Of a DNA stretch of 33,399 nt, positions 1 to 9,552 are shown in pieces (within the stretch, counting starts at the first letter, position 1; each line of letters opens with the position of its first letter). The notes below the pieces were generated by a model. That model had not been told where the DNA came from. It saw only the letters and a program-made list of their open reading frames with translations, and searched no databases. Source of the stretch: an uncultured Pelagibacteraceae bacterium (GTDB taxonomy: Bacteria; Pseudomonadota; Alphaproteobacteria; Pelagibacterales; Pelagibacteraceae); the NCBI GenBank assembly GCA_902624045.1, contig CACNVX010000012.1:1-33399 (forward strand), in the 5' to 3' direction. A program made the translations under genes and the position numbers.

Positions 1-972
1 GCTACGCATTTATTACACGAGTCTTTAAGAAGAACGCTGGGGAAACACGTTATGCAAAAAGGCTCACTTGTTGCGCCAGATCGTTTAAGGTTTGATTTTA
101 GTCACATGAAGCCAATAACAAATGAGGAATTAGTAAAAATTGACAAAATAGTTAATGAATACGTTACTAATAGTACCGAAGTAACAACAAGAATTATGAC
201 TCCAAAAGCAGCTATAGAAAAGGGAGCGCTAGCTTTCTTTGGTGAGAAGTATGGTGATGAAGTGCGAGTAGTTTCAATGGGTAAAGAAGAAAATACATAT
301 TTTTCAACAGAACTTTGTGGAGGAACGCATGTAAAAAATACTGGTGATATTGGTAAATTTAAAACAATTAGCCAATCATCAATTGCTGCAGGCGTTAGAA
401 GAGTAGAGGCCTTGAGAGATAAACAGCTTGAAGATTATATGAAAAATAAGGAAAAACTCTCTTCATTATCGGCTCAAAAAGACGAAGAAATGATTAAAGA
501 GCTCTCTTCTCAAATCATTAAATTAGGTGGAAAGCCAAATCTTGAAAATAAAGATTTAAAAGTATCCATAAAAGATCTTTCTAGACAATTAGAGCAATTA
601 AGTGTGAAAAATGTTTTAGAAGATAAAACAAAAAACATTATTAAAGATAAAGTTATTAATAACACAAAAGTTAGGTTTCAAAAAGTTCAAGATTTACCAC
701 CAAAAGATTTGAGAAAATTAGTAGATAATGGAAAAAAAGAACTCAATGAAGGAATTGTAATTGTTTTTGCAAGTAAGGATGGCAAAGTTGGATTAGCAGT
801 TGGAGTAACGGATAATTTAACAAGTAAATTTGATGCAGTTCAGTTTGTAAAAGTTGGTTCTGAAATAATTGGAGGCAAAGGTGGCGGTGGAAGAAAAGAC
901 TTTGCCCAAGCAGGTGGGCAAGATCAATCAAAAATTCAAGCAGCTTTTGAAAAGCTCGAAAGTTTAATTTAA
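1..972 (+). CDS. alaS: Alanine--tRNA ligase, C-terminal part (5' end outside window)
   Basis: AlaRS charges tRNA-Ala and edits mischarged Ser/Gly in the cytoplasm. The reading frame is open from base 1, so the start lies upstream; 323 residues are visible. They begin inside the editing domain: ATHLLH carries the second His of the HxxxH zinc motif, and CGGTH (fragment residues 106-110) gives the other zinc ligands. A Lys/Glu-rich helical linker follows. The C-terminal DHHA1-like domain has a Gly-rich stretch ([16 protein letters not shown]) that is typical of AlaRS. The catalytic aminoacylation domain is not in view. The stop codon overlaps the convergent icd gene by 9 bp. Identity is secure; only the truncation by the window edge limits the call. 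Confidence 0.97.
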   Translation, partial: ATHLLHESLRRTLGKHVMQKGSLVAPDRLRFDFSHMKPITNEELVKIDKIVNEYVTNSTEVTTRIMTPKAAIEKGALAFFGEKYGDEVRVVSMGKEENTYFSTELCGGTHVKNTGDIGKFKTISQSSIAAGVRRVEALRDKQLEDYMKNKEKLSSLSAQKDEEMIKELSSQIIKLGGKPNLENKDLKVSIKDLSRQLEQLSVKNVLEDKTKNIIKDKVINNTKVRFQKVQDLPPKDLRKLVDNGKKELNEGIVIVFASKDGKVGLAVGVTDNLTSKFDAVQFVKVGSEIIGGKGGGGRKDFAQAGGQDQSKIQAAFEKLESLI

Positions 973-2178
973 TTTTGCTTTTAGATTGCCATCAATTTCA
1001 TCTAAAAATTGATTGGTAGTTAAAAATTTACTATTTGGACCAACAAGAATTGCTAAATCTTTTGTCATTGATCCACCTTCTACACATTCAATACAAACTT
1101 TCTCAAGTGTTTGTGCAAATTTAATTAGTTCTTCATTACTATCTAATTTACCTCTGTGGGCAAGTCCTCTAGTCCATGCAAAAATAGATGCAATAGGGTT
1201 AGTTGAAGTTTCTTTTCCTTGTTGGTGCATTCTATAATGTCTAGTTACTGTTCCATGTGCAGCCTCGGCCTCCATTACTTTTCCATCTGGCGTTAATAAT
1301 GTACTTGTCATCAATCCTAAAGACCCATAACCTTGAGCCATAGTATCTGACTGGACGTCCCCATCGTAATTTTTACAAGCCCAAATATATTTACCACTCC
1401 ACTTCATTGCACATGCCACCATATCATCAATTAATCTATGTTCGTAAATTAAATTATTTTTTTCAAATTCTTTTTTATATTCTTTGTCAAAAATTTCTTG
1501 GAAAATATCTTTAAATCTTCCATCATATTGTTTTAAGATAGTGTTTTTAGTCGACATATAAACAGGCCATTTTTTAATTAACCCATAGCTAAAACATGAT
1601 CTTGCAAAGTCTTCAATAGACTTGTCTAAATTATACATCGAAAGAGCAACACCAGGACCAGTAAAATTAAAAACTTCATATTTGATTTCATCCTTTCCAT
1701 CTTCTGATGTCCATTTGACTTCCATTTTTCCTTTTCCAGGAACTTTGAAATCTGTTGCCCTATACTGATCTCCAAATGCATGTCTTCCAATGATTACAGG
1801 ATCTGTCCAAGAGGGGACAAGTTTTGGTATATTTTTACAAATTATTGGTTCTCTAAATACTGTTCCTCCAATAATATTTCTTATGGTTCCGTTTGGAGAT
1901 CTCCACATTTTTTTTAATCCAAATTCTTCTACTCTTGCCTCATCAGGTGTGATTGTTGCACATTTTATTCCAACACCAATTTTTTTAATGGCATTCGCGG
2001 AGTCTATTGTGATTTGATCGTCAGTATTATCTCTGCTTTTCATACCTAAATCATAATATTCAATACCCAGATCTAAGTATGGAAGAATTAGCTTATTCTT
2101 GATAAACTCCCATATAATTCGAGTCATTTCATCGCCATCCAGCTCTACAACTGGGTATTTTACCTTGATTTTGCTCAT
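964..2178 (-). CDS. icd: NADP-dependent isocitrate dehydrogenase
   Basis: TCA-cycle enzyme that oxidatively decarboxylates isocitrate to 2-oxoglutarate and makes NADPH. At 404 aa it belongs to the homodimeric, eukaryote-like subfamily, not the E. coli type. The N-terminus has the family pattern [14 protein letters not shown]. Substrate residues S94, N96, R100, R109 and R132 fall at the same numbers as in human IDH1. The metal-binding segment [19 protein letters not shown] and the cofactor loop [11 protein letters not shown] are intact. The ATG start is followed directly by the conserved family N-terminus. The gene is divergent from psd across 77 bp and overlaps alaS tail to tail by 9 bp. Confidence 0.96.
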   Translation of the reverse strand: MSKIKVKYPVVELDGDEMTRIIWEFIKNKLILPYLDLGIEYYDLGMKSRDNTDDQITIDSANAIKKIGVGIKCATITPDEARVEEFGLKKMWRSPNGTIRNIIGGTVFREPIICKNIPKLVPSWTDPVIIGRHAFGDQYRATDFKVPGKGKMEVKWTSEDGKDEIKYEVFNFTGPGVALSMYNLDKSIEDFARSCFSYGLIKKWPVYMSTKNTILKQYDGRFKDIFQEIFDKEYKKEFEKNNLIYEHRLIDDMVACAMKWSGKYIWACKNYDGDVQSDTMAQGYGSLGLMTSTLLTPDGKVMEAEAAHGTVTRHYRMHQQGKETSTNPIASIFAWTRGLAHRGKLDSNEELIKFAQTLEKVCIECVEGGSMTKDLAILVGPNSKFLTTNQFLDEIDGNLKAKLN

Positions 2179-2255
2179 TAAATAAAAATTATCTTATTAA
2201 TTGAATTTGATCGTTTTATATACATATTAATCGAAAAATTAGCAAATAGAAGAAT

Positions 2256-2903
2256 ATGTTTAGTAAAATATTTCCAAAGATCCACACAGAAGGATACAAG
2301 TTTATAGTAATAGCTGTATTCATAACTATTATTTTTCTATTTATTAATAACTTTTTAGGTTTGTTAGGAATATTGCTAACTGTCTGGGTATATTATTTTT
2401 TTAGAGATCCGGAAAGAGTAATCATTGGAGACGATAGCTATTTAGTTAGCCCAGCTGATGGCGAGGTCATAAAAGTAGAAGAGGTAGATGGTCCAAAAGA
2501 ACTTGGATTGGAAAATAAAAAATTTAATAAAATTAGTATTTTTATGAATGTCTTTGACTGTCATGTGAATAGAACACCATGCTCTGGTGTTGTTGAAGAT
2601 ATTTTATACAAGCCTGGAAAATTTTTAAATGCTTCACTCGATAAAGCAAGTGAAGATAACGAAAGAAATTATTATAAAATAAAAGATAACTATGGAAATG
2701 ACATTATCATTGTTCAAATTGCTGGATTAGTTGCAAGAAGAATAGTTTGTGAAACAAATAAAAAACAACAACTTAATCAAGGTGATAGAATTGGTATGAT
2801 TAGATTTGGAAGTAGAGCAGATGTTTATTATGAAAATTATGAACCTCTAGTTAAAGTAGGTCAAACAGCGATTTCTGGAGAAACATTAATAGCCAAAAAA
2901 TAA
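2256..2903 (+). CDS. psd: Phosphatidylserine decarboxylase proenzyme (short form)
   Basis: Makes phosphatidylethanolamine from phosphatidylserine at the inner membrane. The 215-aa length fits the short, archaeal-like PSD type. A hydrophobic N-terminal segment (about residues 18-48) ends in the family signature YFFRDPER. SPADGEV and FMNVFDCHVNRTP are typical of the family. The self-cleavage site is the Gly185-Ser186 pair in RFGSRADV, where Ser186 would become the pyruvoyl group, giving a small alpha chain of about 30 residues. pssA starts 2 bp after the stop, so the two consecutive steps of PE synthesis are probably co-transcribed and translationally linked. Confidence 0.95.
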   Translation: MFSKIFPKIHTEGYKFIVIAVFITIIFLFINNFLGLLGILLTVWVYYFFRDPERVIIGDDSYLVSPADGEVIKVEEVDGPKELGLENKKFNKISIFMNVFDCHVNRTPCSGVVEDILYKPGKFLNASLDKASEDNERNYYKIKDNYGNDIIIVQIAGLVARRIVCETNKKQQLNQGDRIGMIRFGSRADVYYENYEPLVKVGQTAISGETLIAKK

Positions 2904-2905
2904 AT

Positions 2906-3715
2906 ATGGAACAACCAAAAAATAATTTGAAAGTTGTTACTGAAAAAAAAAATAATGCAAGAGTGATTTTGCCTAATATGCTTACTCTTATCGGAGTATG
3001 CATAGGTTTGTCTTCAATAAGATTTGCTTTAGATGATAAGTTTGAGTTTGCAGTTATTGCAATCATTTTGGCTGCAATAATTGATGGGCTAGACGGAAGA
3101 ATAGCAAGATTAATCAAAGGAACATCAAAAGTTGGAAAGGAATTAGACTCATTAACCGACATGATAAGTTTTGGAGTAGCGCCAGCATTCATAATGTATT
3201 TTTGGAAATTGAATACATTAGGTAGATTTGGATGGTTGTTGTGTCTTATTTATGTAATTTGTGTTGCACTGAGATTAGCCCGATTTAATGTCAATACTGG
3301 GCAAGCACCATCATGGAAAGATAATTTTTTTGAAGGAGTTCCATCTCCTGCAGGTGGTATTTTAGTATTAACTCCATTAATATTAAGTATGACTAGTTTT
3401 GAATTTATTCAAATAAATTATAATGTTATTGTTCCAACTTTTTTTATTATAACATCTTTATTGCTTATTAGTAAATTTCCAAGTTATTCGTTTAAAAAAA
3501 TTGTTATACAAAGAAGAGCAACAATTTTTTTATTATTTGGAATAGTTTTATTTTTTGGTTTGCTACTCGTTTATCCATTTAATGTAATAACTATAAGTGC
3601 AATTGTATATTTGGGTATGCTACCAATAAGTTTTTTTCATTATCAGAAGTTAAAAAAACAAAATGAAGATCAAAACTTTAAAGATGATGAAGACGATCTT
3701 GAAGATATCCTCTAA
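2906..3715 (+). CDS. pssA: CDP-diacylglycerol--serine O-phosphatidyltransferase
   Basis: Integral membrane enzyme that joins CDP-diacylglycerol and serine to give phosphatidylserine, the substrate of the preceding Psd. The CDP-alcohol phosphotransferase motif is complete: D60, D63-G64, A67-R68, G77, D81 and D85 follow the DxxDGxxAR(x8)GxxxDxxxD pattern. Several hydrophobic segments surround it, and a Lys/Asp/Glu-rich tail ends the 269-aa protein. The stop overlaps the ATG of the next gene by one base (TAATG), which suggests coupled translation. This is PssA of the CDP-OH-P family, not the E. coli phospholipase-D-like type. Confidence 0.95.
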   Translation: MEQPKNNLKVVTEKKNNARVILPNMLTLIGVCIGLSSIRFALDDKFEFAVIAIILAAIIDGLDGRIARLIKGTSKVGKELDSLTDMISFGVAPAFIMYFWKLNTLGRFGWLLCLIYVICVALRLARFNVNTGQAPSWKDNFFEGVPSPAGGILVLTPLILSMTSFEFIQINYNVIVPTFFIITSLLLISKFPSYSFKKIVIQRRATIFLLFGIVLFFGLLLVYPFNVITISAIVYLGMLPISFFHYQKLKKQNEDQNFKDDEDDLEDIL

Positions 3716-4614
3716 TGAAAGAAAACGTCATCATATCTTTAGCTGACTCTAATTATTATGAGTTGTTAGATGAATTAGTAGAATCTATTAAACGTTTTAA
3801 AGAAAGTGAAAATACTGCAATATGTATTTTAGATGCAGGTTTATCAGATGAACAAAAAAAACAGCTCTCACAAAAAGTTGATGAAATAAAATCAGCTGAT
3901 TGGGATATAGAGGTGCCTGAATTTAAAGTTAAAGGAAAAGAATGGCTCAAAAGCCAAGTATCAAGAGCTTTTTTACCAAAATATTTTCCCGGTTATAAGA
4001 AATATTTATGGATAGATGCGGATGCATGGGTAAACTCATGGAGTGCAATTGAACTATACTTAAAAGGATGTGAGAATAATAGACTATCTATAGCGACTTC
4101 AGCAGATAGAGCTTATGGAAGAGTTTTAAGAGCTGAATGGGTATTTGGGAGTTTTGCTAGAGTTAAGTCACAGAATTATAAACATGCAAAGTCCTCAGGT
4201 TTCTCAGAAAAAATAGCAAGAGAAGTTGCTTTAAAGCCTCACCTAAATATTGGAGTATTTGCTTTAGAAGCAAATGCATCTCACTGGGAAGTTTGGCAAA
4301 AAAATTTAAGAGCAGCATTAAAATCTGGAAAAATTTGGGGCTCAGAACAAATAGCAATGAATATAACAATTTATCATAATGGTTTAAATGTAGAGATATT
4401 ACCAGCATATTGTAATTGGACATTAATAGAAGTATTAAAATTTGATAAAGAAAAAAATACACTAGTTGAACCTTATCTTCCAAATCATCAAATAGGTATC
4501 GTACATTTTGCAGGAAAAAATAATGATCAAATCAGAAATGATAAAAATTTTATTTCAAAAGTAAAAGCTACTGACGGTAGTTTAATTGAAATGAAACTTA
4601 GGTTTAATAATTAA
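3715..4614 (+). CDS. Glycosyltransferase family 8-like protein
   Basis: A 299-aa soluble-looking protein with no signal peptide or membrane segment. The N-terminus (VIISLADSNYYELLDELVESI) resembles nucleotide-sugar binding folds of the GT-A type. The segment KYLWIDADAWV places a DxD metal/sugar-nucleotide motif at D101-D103, after a run that looks like the usual approach to this motif. PHLNIGVFAL and GIVHFAG near the C-terminus also fit GT8-like enzymes. Acceptor and donor cannot be read from the sequence. It overlaps pssA by 1 bp and abuts rlmE without a gap. Its place behind the phosphatidylserine/PE genes makes a role at the envelope or on lipids possible, but that is inference. Confidence 0.65.
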   Translation: MKENVIISLADSNYYELLDELVESIKRFKESENTAICILDAGLSDEQKKQLSQKVDEIKSADWDIEVPEFKVKGKEWLKSQVSRAFLPKYFPGYKKYLWIDADAWVNSWSAIELYLKGCENNRLSIATSADRAYGRVLRAEWVFGSFARVKSQNYKHAKSSGFSEKIAREVALKPHLNIGVFALEANASHWEVWQKNLRAALKSGKIWGSEQIAMNITIYHNGLNVEILPAYCNWTLIEVLKFDKEKNTLVEPYLPNHQIGIVHFAGKNNDQIRNDKNFISKVKATDGSLIEMKLRFNN

Positions 4615-5226
4615 TTGAAAAAAAATAAAAGTTCAAAAAATTGGATAAATAAACAAAGAAGAGACATTTATGTCAGACAATCTAAAATAGAAGGTTACAG
4701 AGCTAGATCAGTTTATAAATTAATTGAAATTGATGAAAAATTCAAAATTTTTAAAGGTGGATTGTCTGTTATTGATATTGGAGCTGCACCAGGAAGCTGG
4801 TCACAATACGCTCTAAAAGCTGCTAAAACTGGTAGATTAATATCAATAGATCTCAAAAAAATGGAACCTATAGGCAACAGTGTTCAAATCCAAGGAGATT
4901 TTACTGAAGAACAAATCCAAGAAAAAATAAAAAAAAACTTAAATGGCAAAGTCGACGTTGTAATGTCTGATATGGCTGTTGACACAACAGGCATTAAAAA
5001 TATTGACTCCATACAAACCGGAGATTTATGTAAAGAGGCGATGTATTTTGCCAAAGACTTAATGAAAGATAATGGATATTTTATTTCCAAAATTTTTATG
5101 GGTGGTACATTCAACGAAATCGTCGCAGAAGGAAAAAAATATTTTAAAGAAGTTAAGGTTTTTAAACCGAAATCTAGTAGAAAAGACTCAAAAGAAAGTT
5201 TTATAATTTGTAGAAAAATTCGATAG
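4615..5226 (+). CDS. rlmE: 23S rRNA (uridine-2'-O-)-methyltransferase RlmE/FtsJ
   Basis: Transfers a methyl group from SAM to the 2'-OH of the conserved A-loop uridine (U2552 in E. coli) late in 50S assembly. The SAM-binding segment DIGAAPGSWSQ spans residues 54-64, and the K35-D119-K159-E194 tetrad typical of RrmJ enzymes is complete. The length of 203 aa is normal. The start is a TTG directly after the stop codon of the upstream gene. The next in-frame ATG would remove the SAM motif, and the TTG gives the usual basic N-terminus (SSKNWINKQRRDIYVRQSK). No separate ribosome binding site is evident, so translation probably depends on coupling to the upstream gene. Confidence 0.94.
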   Translation: MKKNKSSKNWINKQRRDIYVRQSKIEGYRARSVYKLIEIDEKFKIFKGGLSVIDIGAAPGSWSQYALKAAKTGRLISIDLKKMEPIGNSVQIQGDFTEEQIQEKIKKNLNGKVDVVMSDMAVDTTGIKNIDSIQTGDLCKEAMYFAKDLMKDNGYFISKIFMGGTFNEIVAEGKKYFKEVKVFKPKSSRKDSKESFIICRKIR

Positions 5227-5263
5227 GGACTTTTAATTTAAAAGGAATCGTATATAAAAAATC

Positions 5264-6340
5264 ATGATTCCTATAAAAGAAGCAATTACCTTTGATGATG
5301 TTACATTGGTTCCAAAGTATTCAGAAGTATTACCTTCTGATGTAGATACGAGTATATCATTAACAAAGAATTTAAAACTTAAAATCCCACTTTTATCTTC
5401 TGCAATGGACACTGTCACAGAAGGCAGAATGGCAATAGCTATGGCTAGAGCTGGTGGTATTGGAGTAATACACAGGAACCTTGATATTAAAAAACAATTA
5501 TCAGAGATTAAAAAAGTTAAAAAACTAAAACTAATAGTTGGAGCAGCTGTGGGTGCGGCACCAAATGAATTTATTAGAGCTAAAGAAATAATTAAAGAAG
5601 GTGTAGATTTAATCGTAGTAGACACAGCACACGGCCATACAAAAAAAGTTGCACAAATCATCAAATATATAAAAAAAATTAAGACTAAAAAAATTGCTTT
5701 ATGCGCAGGAAATATTGCAACACCAGAAGCTGCTAAATTCTTAATAAAATTAGGAGTAGATATAATTAAAATTGGTATAGGGCCAGGTTCTATTTGCACA
5801 ACAAGATTAGTTGCTGGAATAGGAGTTCCTCAATTAAGTGCAATTTTAGATGTTAGAAGAAGTTTAAAGAATAAAAATGTTAAAATAATTTCAGATGGTG
5901 GAATAAAATATTCTGGCGATTTAGCTAAAGCTTTTGCAGCAGGAGCCGATGCTGTAATGATCGGATCATTATTTGCAGGAACAAATGAAACCCCAGGAAA
6001 ATTAATAAAAAAAAATGGACAATTATTCAAAACTTTTAGAGGAATGGGTTCTATAGGGGCTATGAACAAAGGTTCAGCTGATAGATATTTTCAAAAAAAA
6101 CAAAAAGATTCTTCAAAATATGTACCTGAAGGAGTTGAGGGTTTTGTAAAATATAAAGGAGATGTTAGGAGCATTGTTTATAAATTAATTGGTGGATTGA
6201 AATCTTCAATGGGATATCTTGGATCAAAATCAATCATTAAATTAAGAAATAAACCTCAATTTGTGAAAATTACAAAAGCTGGATTTTATGAAAGTATGGT
6301 TCATAATGTAGATGTGGTAAAAAAAGATAGTAGATATTGA
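5264..6340 (+). CDS. guaB: IMP dehydrogenase lacking the CBS (Bateman) module
   Basis: Oxidises IMP to XMP with NAD, the committed step to GMP. Catalytic features are intact: Cys178 in [11 protein letters not shown], Asp211 in SDGGI, the MGSIGAM loop, and the Arg274-Tyr275 dyad of the mobile flap followed by YVPEGVEG. The protein is only 358 aa, whereas usual IMPDHs are near 490. The missing part is the pair of CBS domains: sequence runs from [21 protein letters not shown] (to residue 87) straight into [16 protein letters not shown] reductase is less likely because the flap and its Arg-Tyr dyad are of IMPDH type and guaA follows. The start ATG lies 37 bp after rlmE. Confidence 0.9.
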   Translation: MIPIKEAITFDDVTLVPKYSEVLPSDVDTSISLTKNLKLKIPLLSSAMDTVTEGRMAIAMARAGGIGVIHRNLDIKKQLSEIKKVKKLKLIVGAAVGAAPNEFIRAKEIIKEGVDLIVVDTAHGHTKKVAQIIKYIKKIKTKKIALCAGNIATPEAAKFLIKLGVDIIKIGIGPGSICTTRLVAGIGVPQLSAILDVRRSLKNKNVKIISDGGIKYSGDLAKAFAAGADAVMIGSLFAGTNETPGKLIKKNGQLFKTFRGMGSIGAMNKGSADRYFQKKQKDSSKYVPEGVEGFVKYKGDVRSIVYKLIGGLKSSMGYLGSKSIIKLRNKPQFVKITKAGFYESMVHNVDVVKKDSRY

Positions 6341-6780
6341 TGAATAGATTTTTAAAATTAATCGGATTAATACTTTTAATAGCCTCTGTTAACAACACGT
6401 CCTTTAGTAAAGAAAATTTTTTTAAAGAAGCTTTAGAATTGTTTAAAAAAGAAAAATATGAAGATGCCCGTTTTTTATTTGAGAGAAATATAGTTTTTAA
6501 TCCAAAAGATGCAAATTCATATCTATATTTAGCAAAAATTTATAATCACGAGGAAAATCAAAGAAAAGAAAAATACAATTTAGAAACTACACTTTTAATT
6601 GAGCCTGATAATGAGGAAGCTTTATTAATGTTAATGAAAATCGCATTAGAAAAATCTAATTATGAAAAAGTTAAAGTTCTTTCAGATAAGTTTGTGAAAG
6701 TTTGTAAAAACTTATGTGAAGAAAACGTAGATATTCAAGAATCATTGAAAAATATAGAACCAGAAAATAATGAGTCTTGA
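6340..6780 (+). CDS. Exported TPR-repeat protein of unknown function
   Basis: A 146-aa protein with a signal peptide (about residues 1-23, hydrophobic core [14 protein letters not shown]). Helical TPR-like repeats follow, for example [20 protein letters not shown] and [15 protein letters not shown] with NPKDANS-type turns. It is probably periplasmic and a protein-protein adaptor; no enzyme motif is seen. The ATG at 6340 is preferred over a TTG one codon earlier because it overlaps the guaB stop (TGATG). Its 3' end overlaps guaA by 11 bp. It therefore sits, translationally coupled, between two consecutive GMP-synthesis genes although it appears to leave the cytoplasm. Confidence 0.75.
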   Translation: MNRFLKLIGLILLIASVNNTSFSKENFFKEALELFKKEKYEDARFLFERNIVFNPKDANSYLYLAKIYNHEENQRKEKYNLETTLLIEPDNEEALLMLMKIALEKSNYEKVKVLSDKFVKVCKNLCEENVDIQESLKNIEPENNES

Positions 6781-8332
6781 TCAAAGTTTGAATAAAATCT
6801 TAATAGTAGATTTTGGTTCTCAATTTACCCAACTAATTGCAAGAAGAGTAAGAGAATTAGGTGTTTTTTCAGAAATAGTTAGTCACAAAAAAATAAAATT
6901 AAAAGACATAAATAACAGTATTAAAGGAATAATATTATCTGGCGGTCCATTAAATGTTTATCAAATAAACAAGTATTCATTCGATAAAAAAATTTTACAA
7001 TTTGATGTGCCAATTCTTGGAATATGTTTTGGACACCAAATTTTGTCAAAACTCAACGGTGGAAAAGTAAAACAATCTAGACATAGAGAATTTGGTTTAG
7101 CTAATGTTTATAAAAAAAATAATAGTCTTTTAACATCTAATTTTTTTGGAAATAAAAGATCCAAACAAGTTTGGATGAGCCATGCTGATCAAGTTTCAAA
7201 ACTTCCTAAGAATTTTAAAGTTGTTGCATCAAGCACTAATTCAAAATTTGCAATTGTTGAAAATAAAATAAAAAAATATTATGGGGTACAATTTCACCCC
7301 GAGGTAACTCATACAAAGAATGGGAAAAAATTAATTAGTAATTTTATTTTTTTAATTTGTAAAATTAAAAGGAATTGGTCTTCTAAGGATCAAAAAAATC
7401 AGCTAATTAAAAATGTTAGAAAACAAGTTGGAACTAACAAAGTTATTTGTGCGTTATCCGGAGGTGTGGATAGTAGTGTAGTTGCTCAACTACTGAATAA
7501 AGCTATTGGAAAAAAACTTTATTGTATTTTTGTAAATACTGGCCTTCTACGAAAAAATGAGGAAGTACAAGTAGTTCAGACTTTTAAGAAACGTTTAAAA
7601 ATGAATTTAATTTATGTAAATGCTGAAAATGAATTCTTACAAAAATTGAAAAATATTTCTAATCCAGAAAAAAAAAGAAAAATAATTGGTAATTTATTTA
7701 TTAAAATATTTGAGCGATATGCTAAGAAAATTAAAAATGTTAAATTTTTAGCCCAAGGAACTCTCTATCCAGATTTAATTGAAAGTAAATCTGTTACTGG
7801 CAGTCAAACTTCTAAAATTAAATCACATCATAATGTCGGTGGTTTACCAAAAAAAATGAATTTAAAATTAGTAGAACCACTTAAATTCTTGTTTAAAGAC
7901 GAAGTAAGAAAATTAGGATTAGAGTTAAATCTAAGTAAAGAAATTATTTCAAGACACCCTTTTCCTGGTCCAGGCTTAGCGATTAGAATGCCAGGTATAA
8001 TCACAAACGGAAAAATTAAAATTTTAAAAGAGGCTGATTATTATTTCATCCAAGCTTTGAGAGATCATGGTCTTTATCACAAGATATGGCAAGCTTACGC
8101 AGCATTGCTGCCAGTCAAAACTGTAGGTGTAATGGGTGACAACCGTACATATGAGTATTTATGTTTGTTGAGAGCAATTACCTCTGAAGATGGAATGACA
8201 GCAGATTATTATGAATTTAAAAAATCTTTTATGCAAAATGTATCAAATAAAATAGTCAACAGTATAAAAGGTATAAATAGGGTGGTATATGATGTTACTT
8301 CGAAACCACCTAGCACTATTGAATTAGAGTAG
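6770..8332 (+). CDS. guaA: GMP synthase (glutamine-hydrolysing)
   Basis: Converts XMP to GMP using ATP and glutamine. Domain order is the standard one. The class I glutamine amidotransferase domain has the triad Cys86 (GICFGHQ), His176 and Glu178 (FHPE). The ATP pyrophosphatase domain has the PP-loop SGGVDSS at residues 230-236. The C-terminal dimerisation/XMP-binding part contains [23 protein letters not shown] and a KPPSTIELE end. The 520-aa length is normal. It starts inside the last codons of the upstream TPR gene (11-bp overlap), which indicates an operon with guaB. Confidence 0.97.
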   Translation: MSLDQSLNKILIVDFGSQFTQLIARRVRELGVFSEIVSHKKIKLKDINNSIKGIILSGGPLNVYQINKYSFDKKILQFDVPILGICFGHQILSKLNGGKVKQSRHREFGLANVYKKNNSLLTSNFFGNKRSKQVWMSHADQVSKLPKNFKVVASSTNSKFAIVENKIKKYYGVQFHPEVTHTKNGKKLISNFIFLICKIKRNWSSKDQKNQLIKNVRKQVGTNKVICALSGGVDSSVVAQLLNKAIGKKLYCIFVNTGLLRKNEEVQVVQTFKKRLKMNLIYVNAENEFLQKLKNISNPEKKRKIIGNLFIKIFERYAKKIKNVKFLAQGTLYPDLIESKSVTGSQTSKIKSHHNVGGLPKKMNLKLVEPLKFLFKDEVRKLGLELNLSKEIISRHPFPGPGLAIRMPGIITNGKIKILKEADYYFIQALRDHGLYHKIWQAYAALLPVKTVGVMGDNRTYEYLCLLRAITSEDGMTADYYEFKKSFMQNVSNKIVNSIKGINRVVYDVTSKPPSTIELE

Positions 8333-8354
8333 TTTTTAATTATAAATCAATATT

Positions 8355-8774
8355 ATGAAATATTTACACACAATGATTAGAGTTAAAAACGTAGCTGAGT
8401 CCTTAAGATTCTTTTGCGAAGGACTTGGTTTAAAAGAAACAAGAAGAATGGAAAATGAAAAAGGAAGATTTACTTTAATTTTTCTTGCGGCACCTAATGA
8501 TGAAAAAGCAGAAATAGAATTAACTTATAATTGGGATGGTGATGAACTTGGAGAAGGTTCAAGAAATTTTGGTCATCTTGCCTATAGAGTAGATAATATT
8601 TATGAAACTTGCCAAAGATTAATGGATATGGGCTATATTATTAATAGACCACCTAGAGATGGTCATATGGCTTTTGTCAGATCACCCGACAAAATTTCAA
8701 TTGAAATACTTCAAGAGGGAAATCTAGAACCTAAAGAACCTTGGGCTTCAATGGAAAATACCGGCTCTTGGTAG
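8355..8774 (+). CDS. gloA: Lactoylglutathione lyase (glyoxalase I)
   Basis: Isomerises the hemithioacetal of methylglyoxal and glutathione to S-lactoylglutathione in the cytoplasm. The 139-aa protein shows the two-half vicinal oxygen chelate fold. Metal ligands can be placed at His5, Glu55 (AEIELTYNW), His74 (NFGHLAYRV) and Glu117 (SIEILQ), the pattern of Ni/Zn GloA. RDGHMAFVRSPDKISIEI is the usual second-half motif. The gene lies 22 bp after guaA and 4 bp before panB, so it probably belongs to the same transcript. Confidence 0.92.
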   Translation: MKYLHTMIRVKNVAESLRFFCEGLGLKETRRMENEKGRFTLIFLAAPNDEKAEIELTYNWDGDELGEGSRNFGHLAYRVDNIYETCQRLMDMGYIINRPPRDGHMAFVRSPDKISIEILQEGNLEPKEPWASMENTGSW

Positions 8775-8778
8775 TTTC

Positions 8779-9552
8779 ATGAAAAAAAAAATTTTAGAAT
8801 TAGTAAAAAAAAAAAATAAACAAAAAATTGTAAGTCTAACTTCTTATTCTAAAAATGTATCATCAATTTTAGATAAATATTGTGACGTAATCCTTGTGGG
8901 AGATTCTCTAGGTTCTGTTTTGTATAATTATAAATCTACTAAAGAAGTCACCTTAGATATTATGATTGAACATTCAAAAAGTGCAAGATTAGGTATAAAA
9001 AAAGCTTTAATGGTTGTTGATATGCCTCATAATACTTATCGAAATACCAAAGAAGCTTTAAAAAATGCAAAAGAAATAATGCTTAAGACTAAATGTGATG
9101 CAGTGAAATTAGAGGGTGGAAAAAAAATTTATGAAATAATTAAAACTTTAATCAAAAATCAAATTCCTGTTATGGGACACTTAGGTTTGCTTCCCCAGTC
9201 AGATATGAATTTTATGTCCAAGGGTAAAAAAAAATCAGAGAGAGATAGAATTATGAAAGACTCTCAATTATTAGAAAAAGCTGGTGTATTTTCTATTGTT
9301 TTAGAATGTGTTGAAACTTCTTTAGCAAAGCTTGTAACTCAAAATATAAAAGTGCCAACTATAGGGATTGGATCATCCAAATATTGTGATGGTCAAATAT
9401 TAGTTTTTGATGATTTTATTGGTTTAAATCCTGTTAATTATAAATTTGTAAAAAAATACTCTAATATTAGAAATAATATTTCTAAAGCGGTTTTAAATTA
9501 CGTGAAAGAAGTTAAACAAATTAAATTTCCAAGTAAAAAAAACTCTTATTAA
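8779..9552 (+). CDS. panB: 3-methyl-2-oxobutanoate hydroxymethyltransferase (ketopantoate hydroxymethyltransferase)
   Basis: First committed step of pantothenate synthesis: 2-oxoisovalerate plus 5,10-methylene-THF gives ketopantoate. The TIM-barrel signatures are present. Metal ligands are Asp42 (VGDSLGSVLY), Asp81 (VVDMP) and Glu112 (KLEGG), the catalytic Glu is at about 176 (LECVE), and GHLGLLPQ and TIGIGSSKYCDGQILVFDDFIGL are typical. At 257 aa it is slightly short but complete. panC and panE are not adjacent. The stop codon touches the stop of the convergent TerC gene with no spacer. Confidence 0.93.
   Translation: MKKKILELVKKKNKQKIVSLTSYSKNVSSILDKYCDVILVGDSLGSVLYNYKSTKEVTLDIMIEHSKSARLGIKKALMVVDMPHNTYRNTKEALKNAKEIMLKTKCDAVKLEGGKKIYEIIKTLIKNQIPVMGHLGLLPQSDMNFMSKGKKKSERDRIMKDSQLLEKAGVFSIVLECVETSLAKLVTQNIKVPTIGIGSSKYCDGQILVFDDFIGLNPVNYKFVKKYSNIRNNISKAVLNYVKEVKQIKFPSKKNSY

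Noticed and set aside
4163..4483. 106-codon open frame on the minus strand inside the glycosyltransferase-like gene
   Set aside because: Leu-rich shadow translation with no start signal or family motif; the plus strand carries the DxD protein.
5233..5799. 188-codon open frame on the minus strand opposite guaB
   Set aside because: It is antisense to a clearly conserved IMP dehydrogenase; its hydrophobic, low-complexity translation matches no family and reflects codon bias of the real gene.
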